A DNA stretch of 64,000 nt from G963665925 sp963665925 (lineage in GTDB: Bacteria > Bacillota > Clostridia > Peptostreptococcales > Acidaminobacteraceae): contig OY762511.1 of assembly GCA_963665925.1 (NCBI GenBank), positions 1,054,001 through 1,118,000 of the forward strand, read 5' to 3'. The notes beneath the pieces are model-generated. The model did not search any database. It was not told the origin of the DNA and was given only the letters and a program-made list of their open reading frames with translations. Both the position numbers and the translations under genes were made by a program. This document shows, piece by piece, positions 1-9,341 of the stretch. The stretch's first letter is position 1. Each line of letters starts with the position of its first letter.

Positions 1-1
1 G

Positions 2-1375
2 GAAACTGGCGAAGATGAAACCCTTACCTCTGATGAAGAAGATCAGACTCCAGACGAGGCACGCATTGCCGATATCGTCGACAACACCATGGAAGAAGTA
101 ATCGAAGAGGATTATGAAGAAGCCCCTGAGGCAATTGTAGATCAGGAAAATCTAGAAGCTGATGGCAGCATTCCAGAAGAAGAAAGCCCAGAAGAAGTTA
201 TTGAAGAAGTCGCAGAAGAGCCTCTAGCTGAAATTGAAGAAGAAAAAGAATCTAAAATAAAAACAAGCTTTTTCAGTAAACTGAAAGGTATCTTTAAGCG
301 CTCTTCATCTAAGAAGAAAAAACAAGCGTTATCAGAGGCTGTTGATGCAGATTTACCGAAGCTCGACAGCTATGAAGAGGATATTCTCGAAGAAGCCATT
401 TCACCGCCTGCTAAAAAGGATAAAAAGAAATCCAAGCCATCTAAGCAAAAATCTGGCTTTAAACGTCTACTGGGCGTATTAGGAATACTTGTCTTAATGA
501 CAGGCGCTTTTGCTGCTGGTTTCTTAGTTCGAGACTATGTGGACATGCCTGAACCGGATCCTGCTCAGCTTCAGGCACAGGCCGAAGCAGAGGCAAAGAA
601 AGCGGCTGACGAAAAACGTGCAGAGGAACTGGCAAAAATCAGCCCAAGCGACTATACATCTTCCATGTATTTGGATTCAATTATCCTGAAGGGGAGAGCC
701 GAAAAAACGACCTCCATCAAGCTTCAACGAATTGATGATGTCAGCAAACTCATTGAGTTTCCAAACCTGCGTCGAATCAGACTTTATGATATGACTGGCG
801 ATGAAGACTTAAGTGTTATTGCGCAACTGGAGGGTGTTGAGGAGATTACAGTTGAAAACTCTGTGCTCAGAAATCAGTTTGGAAATGAAAGCATCAACTC
901 CGTTACCTACATTGAACTCAACGATTGTTTAATTGAGGACTCCAGCCAGTTTGGAAATTTCAAAAATCTAAAAGAACTCTATATCTTCTTTACGGATTTC
1001 GTTTCCGAAGGTGGCAAGATGGAGTTGACAGCCTATCTGCCCGCTATAGAAAACCTGACACTGAGCAACTGTGGTGAGTTTAACGAAATGGTTGGGGTTA
1101 CAGAACTTAGCAACTTAAAAACGCTGAACCTGTCCAGCAAAACGCTCGTTAAGAACATGTCCTATGTGGAAAACACTCACATAGAAAATGTGAAAGTAGA
1201 CGTCTCATTTGCTGAAGACCTAGAACAGCTCAAGGTCCTGGCTAATTTTGAAAACCTGAAGTCAATCACTATACAGGCCAACAAGAGCCTATTCTCTTCA
1301 TCACAGCTCAATAGCCTGAAAAAGACCATCTCCAGAAAACATCCAGGTGCCAAAGTCAAGATTTCAACCTACTAA
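2..1375 (+). CDS. Membrane-anchored acidic protein with LRR-like C-terminus (5' end outside window)
   Basis: The reading frame is open from base 2, and the first ATG (89) has no ribosome binding site, so the real start lies upstream. The N-terminal part is very rich in Glu/Asp, then a Lys/Ser-rich patch precedes one hydrophobic segment (about residues 123-146 counted from the ATG at 89). An Ala/Glu/Lys stretch, probably coiled coil, follows. The last 200 residues show repeated leucine/asparagine patterns (for example PNLRRIRLYDM, KNLKELYIF, SNLKTLNLS) typical of degenerate leucine-rich repeats, so the exported part probably binds protein or wall. No enzyme motif is visible. Function unknown. 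Confidence 0.75.
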   Translation, partial: ETGEDETLTSDEEDQTPDEARIADIVDNTMEEVIEEDYEEAPEAIVDQENLEADGSIPEEESPEEVIEEVAEEPLAEIEEEKESKIKTSFFSKLKGIFKRSSSKKKKQALSEAVDADLPKLDSYEEDILEEAISPPAKKDKKKSKPSKQKSGFKRLLGVLGILVLMTGAFAAGFLVRDYVDMPEPDPAQLQAQAEAEAKKAADEKRAEELAKISPSDYTSSMYLDSIILKGRAEKTTSIKLQRIDDVSKLIEFPNLRRIRLYDMTGDEDLSVIAQLEGVEEITVENSVLRNQFGNESINSVTYIELNDCLIEDSSQFGNFKNLKELYIFFTDFVSEGGKMELTAYLPAIENLTLSNCGEFNEMVGVTELSNLKTLNLSSKTLVKNMSYVENTHIENVKVDVSFAEDLEQLKVLANFENLKSITIQANKSLFSSSQLNSLKKTISRKHPGAKVKISTY

Positions 1376-1397
1376 AGCATCTTAAGGACAACTTTAA

Positions 1398-1450
1398 AAG
1401 GACCCTGCATTAAGATACGCAAAATGTGCATCTTTCGAGCAGGGTCCCTT
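1398..1450. terminator. Bidirectional hairpin between convergent genes
   Basis: AAGGACCCTGC (1398-1408) pairs with GCAGGGTCCCTT (1439-1450), with an inner arm AAGAT/ATCTT, giving a long hairpin exactly between two convergent genes. T-rich sequence follows on the plus strand. Confidence 0.7.
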
Positions 1451-1468
1451 GTATTTGCTTCTTACGGT

Positions 1469-2374
1469 CTAGCTTATCGGTGCTTCTTTTCTGTATTTCA
1501 AAAAACCATCTTCCATAATCAGTTCTATCATCCCGGTTTCATTCAAATACTGAACATAGGATTTGAGCATTCTTTCAACCATGTAATGCTTATATATGCT
1601 TTCTACATTAATCTCCCACGCTCTGACAATCTTACGCATAATATCTTCGTGTGTCATAGTCCCTTCAATCATTTCGTAGACGCGCTGGGCCCTGTGCTTG
1701 TAGAAATCGATATTGTCGGCAATCAAATCTGTGATTTCATCATAAATGCCCTTGTGTGCCATGACATACCTGCTGCATTTCACACCATATAGCTTCTCCT
1801 TACTCTTCAAGTCTTCTTTCAAAATGAATGCGTAGGGGAGTTTCATACCCGCCATGACCTGATGGCTTATGAGTGCATCGCCCAAGTAGGCGACATCGTC
1901 TGGTGTGATGATGCTTATATGGGCTGGACTATGCCCAGGTGTCTGGAGAATTTTAAACTTTACGCCACACATATAAATGCTTTCCTGATGCTCAGGAATC
2001 ATAATGTCCGTTTCGCAAATCATATCTTCATAACGCTCTATAATGTCTGACAAGGTCTGATTATTGTAATACACCTTAAGATTTGAGGGCGAACTGCAGA
2101 CATGGGCCGCATAAGCTGACATGGCAATTGTACACTTGAACTTGTTCTTGAAATAGGCATTATTCCCAACATGATCGATATGGGCGTGACTGCATACAAT
2201 ACCGCGTATGACAAACTCATTTTCATCAATTAGAGCATCAATGCCCTTCCTTTCACCCTTCGCCCAGCCGGAATCCAGCATAATGATTTCCTTTTCAGTG
2301 ATTTTATAAAATGGGATATAGGACATCCCGGTATCTATACAAAATGTATTGCCTTTTACGTTAATTATTTCCAT
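1469..2374 (-). CDS. MBL-fold metallo-hydrolase
   Basis: A 301-residue cytoplasmic metallo-beta-lactamase-fold protein. The metal-binding signature H63-x-H65-x-D67-H68 is intact, with H148 (TPGHSPAH) and D166 (LGDAL) as further metal ligands, so both metal sites look functional. The roughly 100 residues after the fold are alpha-helical and resemble the C-terminal helper domain of glyoxalase II/RNase-like MBL proteins. The substrate cannot be deduced. AAGGTGA lies just upstream of the ATG at 2374. It is separately transcribed from the large sensor gene on its upstream side. Confidence 0.85.
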   Translation of the reverse strand: MEIINVKGNTFCIDTGMSYIPFYKITEKEIIMLDSGWAKGERKGIDALIDENEFVIRGIVCSHAHIDHVGNNAYFKNKFKCTIAMSAYAAHVCSSPSNLKVYYNNQTLSDIIERYEDMICETDIMIPEHQESIYMCGVKFKILQTPGHSPAHISIITPDDVAYLGDALISHQVMAGMKLPYAFILKEDLKSKEKLYGVKCSRYVMAHKGIYDEITDLIADNIDFYKHRAQRVYEMIEGTMTHEDIMRKIVRAWEINVESIYKHYMVERMLKSYVQYLNETGMIELIMEDGFLKYRKEAPIS

Positions 2375-2436
2375 GGGTCACCTTGCCTTATACTTTTAGA
2401 CTGAAAATACATCTTAGCTTATACTATGTCGTTGAT

Positions 2437-5238
2437 TTACTCCGAATGGTCATTCATGTTCTTTCTGTTTTTCCTGTCTTTTTTATCTTCGTACATAGAT
2501 GCGTCAGCGCTCTTTAACAAAGTCTTGCTATCTTCTCCGTGATCTGGATAGATTGCAAATCCTATGGATATTGTAACATAATAAACATTGGGATCGACAC
2601 GGATAGCCGCTTTCATAGCCTTGTGCATTTCAGCGATCAGGATATTGACATCCTTGCTCTCCTTGATATTGCGTAGAAGCACTGTAAACTCATCGCCTCC
2701 AATGCGTCCCACAGTGTCAGATTTTCTGACACAGGCCGATAAGCGCCTGCCTACTGCAATCAGGACTTCATCGCCAATATTGTGACCATACTTGTCATTG
2801 ATGCTTTTAAAGTCATTGACATCAACATAGAGCAGTGCAAACCTGGTTTTATCTCTTTCGTTTTCAAGAATCATCCTTTCAAATCTATCAAAGAAGAGTC
2901 TGCGATTTGGCAGGTTTGTCAATTTGTCGTAATTTGCATTGTTCAAGAGCTCAATCTCCATCGCTCTGCGCGCAGTAATATCTGAAGATGAACCGACCAG
3001 ATACGTCACTTTTCCATCCCTGATAATTGGCGTTAAGACTGTTTTCCAGTAGCGGTGCCCACCTGGCAGGTCAAAGTCTTCATCATAGGTTACACGACTT
3101 TTGCTGGCTACACACTCTCCATAGCGTTTTGCAATGGTATCACCCATTTCTTTGCCAAGCAGCTCCTGAGGGGTACTGTTTATAAGACGTTCAAACGTAT
3201 AGCCCGTTTTGTCTAAAAGTCCCTGATTACACTGAATATACCGATATACATGGTCTTCACCAACCTCGACAAGGAACATGGCATCCTGAGTGCCGTTAAA
3301 CACAATTTGATATTCCTCTGACTTCTGACTCAACTTACGTTCAGTCTCTTTTAAAACTGAAATATCCCGCTGTGATGCGTACAGGTAGTGCACACCTGCC
3401 AATTCAACACCTGCAGCATTGATTTGAACATCCATGACTGACCCATCTTTTTTCCGGTGCTTTGTTTCAAATGCACGCGACTCTTCCATAAGATCCTTTA
3501 TCATGCTCGCCACATTCTCGCTCGGGATTGTCACATCCCAGTCTCGAACATTCAGACTTTGGGCTTCCTCCAGTGAATACCCCAGATTGTCGGCAAATGA
3601 GTTGCTGAACATCACAACATTTCCATCGCTGTCCAGTATATGAACGCCATCAGCAGCATGGGTTAAGAGGGTCTTGAATTTCTCCTCGGATATATGCTGA
3701 TCAGTGATATCGTACACGCTCCCAATGGTCTTAATATGATTTCCATTTTCATCATACTCATGCTTTGCCCGCTCTTCAACATACTTGATATTTTTCATAT
3801 CAGTAAGAATAGGATGCATGAAGCTATACTCTCGGCCTTCCTTAATGGATGCTCTAAACTCCTCCGATAGCCGCTTCTGGTTTTCAGGGCTCAGATACAT
3901 GAGAAACTGACTGAAATTAATTGGTTTATCCCGCTCACCAATCTCAAAAATGTCATAAATGCTCTCACTCCAGTCAACCCCTTCCGTGAAGGGATCAAAC
4001 TCCCAAAACCCGATTTTGGCAACTTTTGAAGCAATGGTCAACGATGTATTGACGGCCCGAAACTCCATATTCCTGTTTTCAAGCTCTATAAGATTACTTT
4101 CAAGGTTTGTGTTTGCGACTTTCAGCGCTTCCGTCCTTTGAGCCACCAAATGTTCCAGCTCTTCCTTTTTAATTTCGACGGTCTCTATCATATGCTTGAA
4201 CGCATTATTCAATCTGCCAATTTCATTCTTCATTTCTGGCAGGGCACGGATTTCTTCCTTATACTCAGTATAGTCGTCCACATATTCAGTCAGCCTTACG
4301 ATAGGTTTAAACAGCTTCTTAATGACAATCGACAAAATCGGCAGTATTAGAAAGAGTGTAAAAACCAACGTCATGATACTGATTTTCGAAAAATCACTGA
4401 TTGCGCTGAGGACTTCTGCTTTTGGCGTGGATATGCCCAGCTTCCACCCTGGCGTTTCTGGAATGACGCGGTAAGTAACTATTTTGGACACATCGGTATT
4501 GCTGTCATAATATTCTATGACACCAAAAGCTTCTCCGCCTTGCTTTTCCATTTCCTCTCCGAGACCCACAAAGCCCAGGTCATTGCTGTTGCTTGAATTG
4601 GCATTCATGACCAAATCTCTATTAGGATGTGCAATAACCATCCCGGTACTGTCGAGTATCCAGGCATAGCTGTCATTTTCCAGCTGCAAATTTGAAGTCA
4701 CCTTCAGCAGGTTCTCAATTTCAATTGAGCCTGCGATTGCCCCTTCAAAGTCCCCTTTTCCACCATTTACAGATACCAGAACTGCAAAAATTGGCAAGTC
4801 GCTTGCTTTACCGATAACGGCGTCCGTAATGATATAAGGTGGATTTTCTCGAGCGAATCGCGCGTAATATTCTCTGTCTGTAACCGATCCGGTTTGATGT
4901 GACACGGTCTCGTAGCGTCCGTCCTCTGCGACATAAAAGAGATTCAAGAACGCATAGTCAGATACTGCATCCAACTCTTTCAAATGATCCAAAGCACCAG
5001 GTATGTCTCCTTTGTGAGGCGATAGATGCGTGTTCCAGGCTTCCAGCGCAGTTAGGTGTCTGCTAATCAGCTCATGGATTGACTGAGCATGCAGTCTGCT
5101 TATTTCAAGATTATAGCCAACAACCTGGTCTTCAATTTTTTCTGACCCATTGCTGTACAAATAAGCAAACGAGAGCGACATTACCGTAACTATAATGACA
5201 CTAATAATGACGATTAGCTTATTCCCAATCGATTTCAT
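2437..5238 (-). CDS. Membrane sensor diguanylate cyclase (Cache-HAMP-PAS-GGDEF)
   Basis: About 933 residues. One N-terminal membrane helix (residues 5-27), a roughly 260-residue extracytoplasmic double-Cache-like domain, a second helix near residue 290, a HAMP linker, a coiled coil, three PAS/PAC modules and a C-terminal GGDEF domain whose active-site loop RIGGDEF sits near residue 847. It should convert two GTP to cyclic di-GMP in response to extracellular and PAS ligands. I chose ATG 5238 over the ATG at 5274 because GGGGTGGGGG lies immediately upstream and the membrane helix starts right after it. No EAL or HD-GYP domain is present, so it is synthesis only. Confidence 0.9.
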   Translation of the reverse strand: MKSIGNKLIVIISVIIVTVMSLSFAYLYSNGSEKIEDQVVGYNLEISRLHAQSIHELISRHLTALEAWNTHLSPHKGDIPGALDHLKELDAVSDYAFLNLFYVAEDGRYETVSHQTGSVTDREYYARFARENPPYIITDAVIGKASDLPIFAVLVSVNGGKGDFEGAIAGSIEIENLLKVTSNLQLENDSYAWILDSTGMVIAHPNRDLVMNANSSNSNDLGFVGLGEEMEKQGGEAFGVIEYYDSNTDVSKIVTYRVIPETPGWKLGISTPKAEVLSAISDFSKISIMTLVFTLFLILPILSIVIKKLFKPIVRLTEYVDDYTEYKEEIRALPEMKNEIGRLNNAFKHMIETVEIKKEELEHLVAQRTEALKVANTNLESNLIELENRNMEFRAVNTSLTIASKVAKIGFWEFDPFTEGVDWSESIYDIFEIGERDKPINFSQFLMYLSPENQKRLSEEFRASIKEGREYSFMHPILTDMKNIKYVEERAKHEYDENGNHIKTIGSVYDITDQHISEEKFKTLLTHAADGVHILDSDGNVVMFSNSFADNLGYSLEEAQSLNVRDWDVTIPSENVASMIKDLMEESRAFETKHRKKDGSVMDVQINAAGVELAGVHYLYASQRDISVLKETERKLSQKSEEYQIVFNGTQDAMFLVEVGEDHVYRYIQCNQGLLDKTGYTFERLINSTPQELLGKEMGDTIAKRYGECVASKSRVTYDEDFDLPGGHRYWKTVLTPIIRDGKVTYLVGSSSDITARRAMEIELLNNANYDKLTNLPNRRLFFDRFERMILENERDKTRFALLYVDVNDFKSINDKYGHNIGDEVLIAVGRRLSACVRKSDTVGRIGGDEFTVLLRNIKESKDVNILIAEMHKAMKAAIRVDPNVYYVTISIGFAIYPDHGEDSKTLLKSADASMYEDKKDRKNRKNMNDHSE

Positions 5239-5356
5239 AACAATCCCCCACCCCAAATGATTTATCTTTTCCAACTTACTTATATATATACCTTTTTTAG
5301 CTCAGGACAATCGTTTTGGACCTGGCCGCCTTCAACTTGCTAAAGCGCCTCCATCT

Positions 5357-5393
5357 AAAAAGCCCCTTCTGCATCATGGATTACAGAAGGAGC
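5357..5393 (-). terminator. Intrinsic terminator after the DUF3795 gene
   Basis: On the minus strand GCTCCTTCTG pairs with CAGAAGGGGC, followed by TTTTT. Confidence 0.8.
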
Positions 5394-5418
5394 TTGTTTT
5401 GTTAGGACTTCACATTTG

Positions 5419-5850
5419 TTATTCTTTACTACCACCATCACCAATTTTTGCTTCCGTTTTAAAATATGCATCTCGGATGTCTTGTGCCTTATCTTTCCAT
5501 GCCTCCACACCAATCCGTTTCATGGTACAAAGATTGAACACCTTGATATTATGCGGTAATCGCGATGCGCCATCTGCAAGTGGCATAAGATAATCACAAG
5601 GAAAATCGCCACATTCAAAGCAGTAGTCCACTTCATGTTCCTCAGCACACGCTTTTGTCTTGCACTTCTTTCCCTGAATGCTCAAGAACACACACTGATG
5701 TTCTCCAGTACACCCCTTACAAGCGAGAAGCTCTTTTGGTACTTTCATTGTTTCAGACACACGCTCTGCAAAGGCATCTGTCAAATTTGTCTCATACAGC
5801 TCACAGTTAAAACAATCTATTCCACATGGAGCCGCCAGTCTCAAAGTCAT
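5419..5850 (-). CDS. DUF3795 cysteine-rich protein
   Basis: About 143 residues with the characteristic DUF3795 cysteine pattern: CGIDCFNC near the N-terminus, then CKGC, CVFL, KCKTKAC and CFECGDFPCDY. The many CxxC-like pairs suggest zinc or Fe-S binding, but no activity is established for this family. GTGAGG six bases before ATG 5850 favours this start over the GTG at 5862, which is itself part of that SD. A terminator follows it, and the sigma-factor gene lies 59 bp upstream in the same direction, so the two may be cotranscribed. Confidence 0.8.
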   Translation of the reverse strand: MTLRLAAPCGIDCFNCELYETNLTDAFAERVSETMKVPKELLACKGCTGEHQCVFLSIQGKKCKTKACAEEHEVDYCFECGDFPCDYLMPLADGASRLPHNIKVFNLCTMKRIGVEAWKDKAQDIRDAYFKTEAKIGDGGSKE

Positions 5851-5909
5851 ATTAGTCCTCACTTTCCAAACGTCCTAACACAACTTAGACCCTTTAACGT
5901 CCACTATGG

Positions 5910-6680
5910 TTACAGATTTTCACTGATTTTTTTAAGCTTTTCGAAATAAACCTGCTCATCGATATTTAAATCCGCCTTATAGAGCTGATTCATCTTTTGC
6001 AGTGTCGTCATAGATGCATCGTATTCAAGCAAGGCTTTGCTATGATCAAACAGCCGATTGTCCTCTTTAAACGGTCTGTCTGTATCACGCATATATTTGA
6101 TCCAAAGCGCGCATTTACATGGTTTTGATGGATCAACCAGACTGCACCGCATCTCATACATCTCTCTGAGCTGCTTCCTGGTTCGGTGAAGAAGCACCTT
6201 CACATTAGACTCTGTGGTCTCTAGCACCTGGGCTATGTCCCTGTTTTTTAGTCCCATGATGGTTTTTAAGAGAAAGCATGCCCTGCCTTTTTGAGGCACA
6301 CAGTTTAAAAAACCGTGCATGCATTTTTCCCGCATTTCATGAACAATGAGGTCATCTGTAAAATCATCTGGACTTTCAAGTGACTGAAAAAACATGCGCT
6401 CACTCATATCCAGTTCTTCCCTTATTGCGGTAAGCGGCAACTTGTGCCACGTCTTCATAAACCGGTAGCTCTCATTGATAACGATTCGATATATCCAAGT
6501 GCTCAACTTGGCCTTACCGTCAAAAGTTGAAAGACTCCTAAAGGCTCTAATAAACCCTTCCTGCAAGGCTTCTTCAGCGTCATGATGCGAGTAGGTGATT
6601 CTGTAGACAACAGCGTACATTTTTTTATACTCCGTCTGGTAGACTTCTTGAAATTGTTCCTGCAAAGTATGTATGTCCAT
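5910..6680 (-). CDS. ECF-like RNA polymerase sigma factor with C-terminal extension
   Basis: 256 residues. Sigma-70 region 2 (about residues 12-80, with DAEEALQEGFIRAFRSL and the W-I-Y-R-I recognition helix) and region 4 (about 125-170, DIAQVLETTESNVKVLLHRTRKQL) are clear. Roughly 80 further residues follow, starting with a Cys motif (C-SLVDPSKP-CKC) and ending in a helical tail. Such tails in ECF groups can replace a separate anti-sigma factor, and no anti-sigma gene is adjacent here. Start ATG 6680 follows GAGGGGGAGCA. The promoters it reads are unknown. Confidence 0.85.
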   Translation of the reverse strand: MDIHTLQEQFQEVYQTEYKKMYAVVYRITYSHHDAEEALQEGFIRAFRSLSTFDGKAKLSTWIYRIVINESYRFMKTWHKLPLTAIREELDMSERMFFQSLESPDDFTDDLIVHEMREKCMHGFLNCVPQKGRACFLLKTIMGLKNRDIAQVLETTESNVKVLLHRTRKQLREMYEMRCSLVDPSKPCKCALWIKYMRDTDRPFKEDNRLFDHSKALLEYDASMTTLQKMNQLYKADLNIDEQVYFEKLKKISENL

Positions 6681-6709
6681 TGCTCCCCCTCATAATAAAT
6701 CAAAATGCA

Positions 6710-7525
6710 TCATAGAAGTTCCACAGTCTCTTTCACTAAATAATCCTCACCATATTTATGTGCATCCTTCGACCTGCACATAATGTAGGTTACATGCATA
6801 TAGGGCTCCAGCGCTGATGCTATAGCCACCAGTTTGCCCGCTGAAATGTATTTGTCTGCAGCGGACTTGGGTAAAAATCCAGACCCGACGCCCCTCAGAA
6901 TATAATCAATGGTCTCGACGCTTTGATCAATAGACATCACTTTTCTATTAGCCGAAAAGTGGTGATCAAACCATTCAATAAAGGCATTGCTTATAGGTGC
7001 GTATACGATATCCTGCCCCTCATATTCTGGGGATTTCACATGGATTATCGGTTCCTCTATTTGACGGATCAAGTGGTACTTGTCGCGTCTGTCATAATAG
7101 CTCGTGTAGGCAACATCAATCAGATAGTCATCCAGGTAGTTGTAAAGCTCCCATGAGTGCTCAATTTTGATATTATACTGCTGGCTCAAAAAGCTATTAA
7201 GAAAATAGTCTTTCAAATAACAGTGGTAAGCCAGCTGGTAGGTTCCAATATTGATGACCTCTTCGACCTTGATCTGCTGCATCTGCGTATAAGCTTCCTG
7301 TTCCATATCAACAAGACGCTTGATATATGGCAGAAGCTGTCTTCCGGCAAGTGTCAGTTCAACACTCTTATTTTCTCGCGTGAACAGCTGCTTGTCATAA
7401 TAGTTTTCCAGGTCTCTAATTCTGTTGGATACTGTAGACTGTACCACATGCAGCCTCTTTCCCGCCGCAGTGAAGTTCTTGGTTTCACTGAGTACAATGA
7501 AAGTCTTAAAAGCAGATAGATCCAT
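6710..7525 (-). CDS. LysR-family transcriptional regulator
   Basis: 271 residues with an N-terminal winged HTH (residues 1-60, TAAGKRLHVVQSTVSNRIRDLE) and a shortened C-terminal effector domain, a little below the usual 290-300 residues. It is divergent from a GNAT acetyltransferase gene, the classic arrangement for a LysR regulator controlling its neighbour and itself. A dyad with the T-N11-A form lies between them. The inducer cannot be deduced. Confidence 0.9.
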   Translation of the reverse strand: MDLSAFKTFIVLSETKNFTAAGKRLHVVQSTVSNRIRDLENYYDKQLFTRENKSVELTLAGRQLLPYIKRLVDMEQEAYTQMQQIKVEEVINIGTYQLAYHCYLKDYFLNSFLSQQYNIKIEHSWELYNYLDDYLIDVAYTSYYDRRDKYHLIRQIEEPIIHVKSPEYEGQDIVYAPISNAFIEWFDHHFSANRKVMSIDQSVETIDYILRGVGSGFLPKSAADKYISAGKLVAIASALEPYMHVTYIMCRSKDAHKYGEDYLVKETVELL

Positions 7526-7538
7526 AGCCCACCTTCTA

Positions 7539-7553
7539 TTCGTATTCCGAATC
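7539..7553. promoter_or_regulatory. Candidate LysR operator
   Basis: ATTCG-N5-CGAAT, containing a T-N11-A core, lies just upstream of the lysR start and between the divergent genes. The link to this particular LysR is inferred from position only. Confidence 0.4.
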
Positions 7554-7623
7554 GTTATAATTATTAATATTCATTTCACAAATGACTGATTTCATTATAC
7601 CATTTGCTTATCAGGAGGTAATT

Positions 7624-8100
7624 ATGATCAAACTTATAAAATATCATGAAAAATATCGTGATGCGCTGATGGCATTTCACCTGAGCAATGAGGACAGCAA
7701 GTACACCGCTCTGCCAAATGCCGTTCTTGATGAAACACTTTCAAACGAACATAAGACTGCGGTCGTGATTCTTAATGATGACTCCGTGGCTGGCTTTTTT
7801 GTGCTCCATGCCGGGTCTGAAATCCAAGAATATATTGACCCGGCAGATACCCTTCTGGTAAGGGCCTTATCCATTGACAGCAAGTATCATCGGCAGGGAA
7901 TCGGCTTTACTGCCATGCGCATGCTCAGTCAATTTGTGCTGGAACACTTCAAGGGAAAAAAGACACTTGCGCTTGCCGTCAACCTCAAGAATGAAAAAGC
8001 ACAGCGCCTTTATTTTAAGGCTGAATACATGGAAGACCATCGCCGAATGGGACTAAAAGGTGAACAGATGGTCCTTGTCAAAAGCGTCAGTCACGAATGA
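7624..8100 (+). CDS. GNAT-family N-acetyltransferase
   Basis: 158 residues. The acetyl-CoA binding motif A is visible (YHRQGIGFTAMRMLSQFV) after the beta-4 strand ALSIDSKY, and the C-terminal LALAVNLKNEKAQRLYFKAEY motif B is typical of GNAT enzymes. ATG 7624 is preceded by AGGAGGT at the right spacing, so the upstream in-frame ATG at 7582 is rejected. The acceptor substrate is unknown. Divergent from lysR, which may control it. Confidence 0.85.
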   Translation: MIKLIKYHEKYRDALMAFHLSNEDSKYTALPNAVLDETLSNEHKTAVVILNDDSVAGFFVLHAGSEIQEYIDPADTLLVRALSIDSKYHRQGIGFTAMRMLSQFVLEHFKGKKTLALAVNLKNEKAQRLYFKAEYMEDHRRMGLKGEQMVLVKSVSHE

Positions 8101-8245
8101 CACACAGGGCTGTACTAGACCGGATCTAACCAGCTAAAATTGCTCTCACAAGGGTTTCAAGGGCTTATGATTGAATCATTTAGTCTATTATTTCCATACA
8201 TGATACAATAGACCTATCTTAATCTGTATTGGAGAAAATACTCTA

Positions 8246-9328
8246 ATGAAAAAAATCAATTTTAAAATACTCAGTGAATATCCTTTGGAAATTCGGATTC
8301 TTATAATTGCAGCGGCAGGGGGCATCCTATTTGCCATTCTGACCGGTCTTTTCAATCTCTTTCTTGACCTTGGCTCCGTTCTCATTGCAACATCTGTGGG
8401 GACCGCCATAGTTGGATTTATTACGCTCTATTTCGCCATGGTAAAAAAACAATACAAGGTACCTGCCTACTTTGGCATACTTTCGCTCATGATTTTCCTT
8501 TATCCATACATGTGGATTGTCAACGGCGGCAGTCACGGGCCCATGTTCTTCTTCATGATCTTCAATGCTGTATTCTGTGCTGTCTTATTAGCCTACCTAA
8601 ATTACAGGCTTGTACTCGTTTTACAGCTGACCATCGTCTATGGACTGCTGGCCTTTGAGTACAAATATCCTGCTGCAATTGTTCCTTACCCAAGTGTATT
8701 GACCCGCTCTGTCGATATTGGCTTATCCTTCACCATTGTTTTCCTGGTCACATTTTTTATGGTTGTCAGGATCATGAATGAGTATACAAAAAACATTCGG
8801 GAGCTGGAAGAGGTCAAAGCCGCACTTACACACAGCAACGAGAAACTGACCCTCATTTCTGAAACAGACGAACTTACTGGCATCAGCAATAGACGCTGTA
8901 TTATGAGCATCTTGAGTCAGCACCTGTATCAAAACGCAGAAGCACCCATTTCACTTATCATGATGGATATCGATTTTTTCAAAAAAATAAACGACACCTA
9001 TGGCCACAGTGTTGGCGATGATGTCATTCGAAAGGTCTCTCAAACAATGTCAGAAAGCATCCGAGCTACAGATGCCATTGGCCGTATTGGCGGCGAGGAG
9101 TTTCTTATCATTCTTCCCGGAACCAGTCTTGAAAACGCACTTGCAAAAGCTGAACACATGCGCCAGCGCATAGAATCCTTAAACTGGTCACACCAAGACA
9201 TGCATGTCACAATCAGTGGCGGCGTCTATTGCAAGGGCGAGCATGATACCCTTGATACGCTCCTTGACCAGGTTGATGCACGCCTGTATGCTTCTAAAAA
9301 CAAGGGGCGAAATCAGATTAGCAAATAG
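8246..9328 (+). CDS. Membrane diguanylate cyclase (multi-TM plus GGDEF)
   Basis: 360 residues. Five or six hydrophobic helices occupy residues 15-175, followed by a short coiled coil and a GGDEF domain with an intact RIGGEEF loop near residue 281, so c-di-GMP synthesis is expected. The I-site motif RxxD is not obvious upstream of the loop (SESIRATD is the best match, R-A-T-D). The TGATACAAT at 8201-8209 resembles an extended -10 but lacks a convincing -35. It converges on another GGDEF gene 13 bp away. Confidence 0.9.
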   Translation: MKKINFKILSEYPLEIRILIIAAAGGILFAILTGLFNLFLDLGSVLIATSVGTAIVGFITLYFAMVKKQYKVPAYFGILSLMIFLYPYMWIVNGGSHGPMFFFMIFNAVFCAVLLAYLNYRLVLVLQLTIVYGLLAFEYKYPAAIVPYPSVLTRSVDIGLSFTIVFLVTFFMVVRIMNEYTKNIRELEEVKAALTHSNEKLTLISETDELTGISNRRCIMSILSQHLYQNAEAPISLIMMDIDFFKKINDTYGHSVGDDVIRKVSQTMSESIRATDAIGRIGGEEFLIILPGTSLENALAKAEHMRQRIESLNWSHQDMHVTISGGVYCKGEHDTLDTLLDQVDARLYASKNKGRNQISK

Positions 9329-9341
9329 GTGGCGATGAATT

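Noticed and set aside
8171..8209. Standard promoter TTGAAT/TACAAT before the GGDEF gene at 8246
   Set aside because: The spacer would be 27 bp, too long for a sigma-A promoter.
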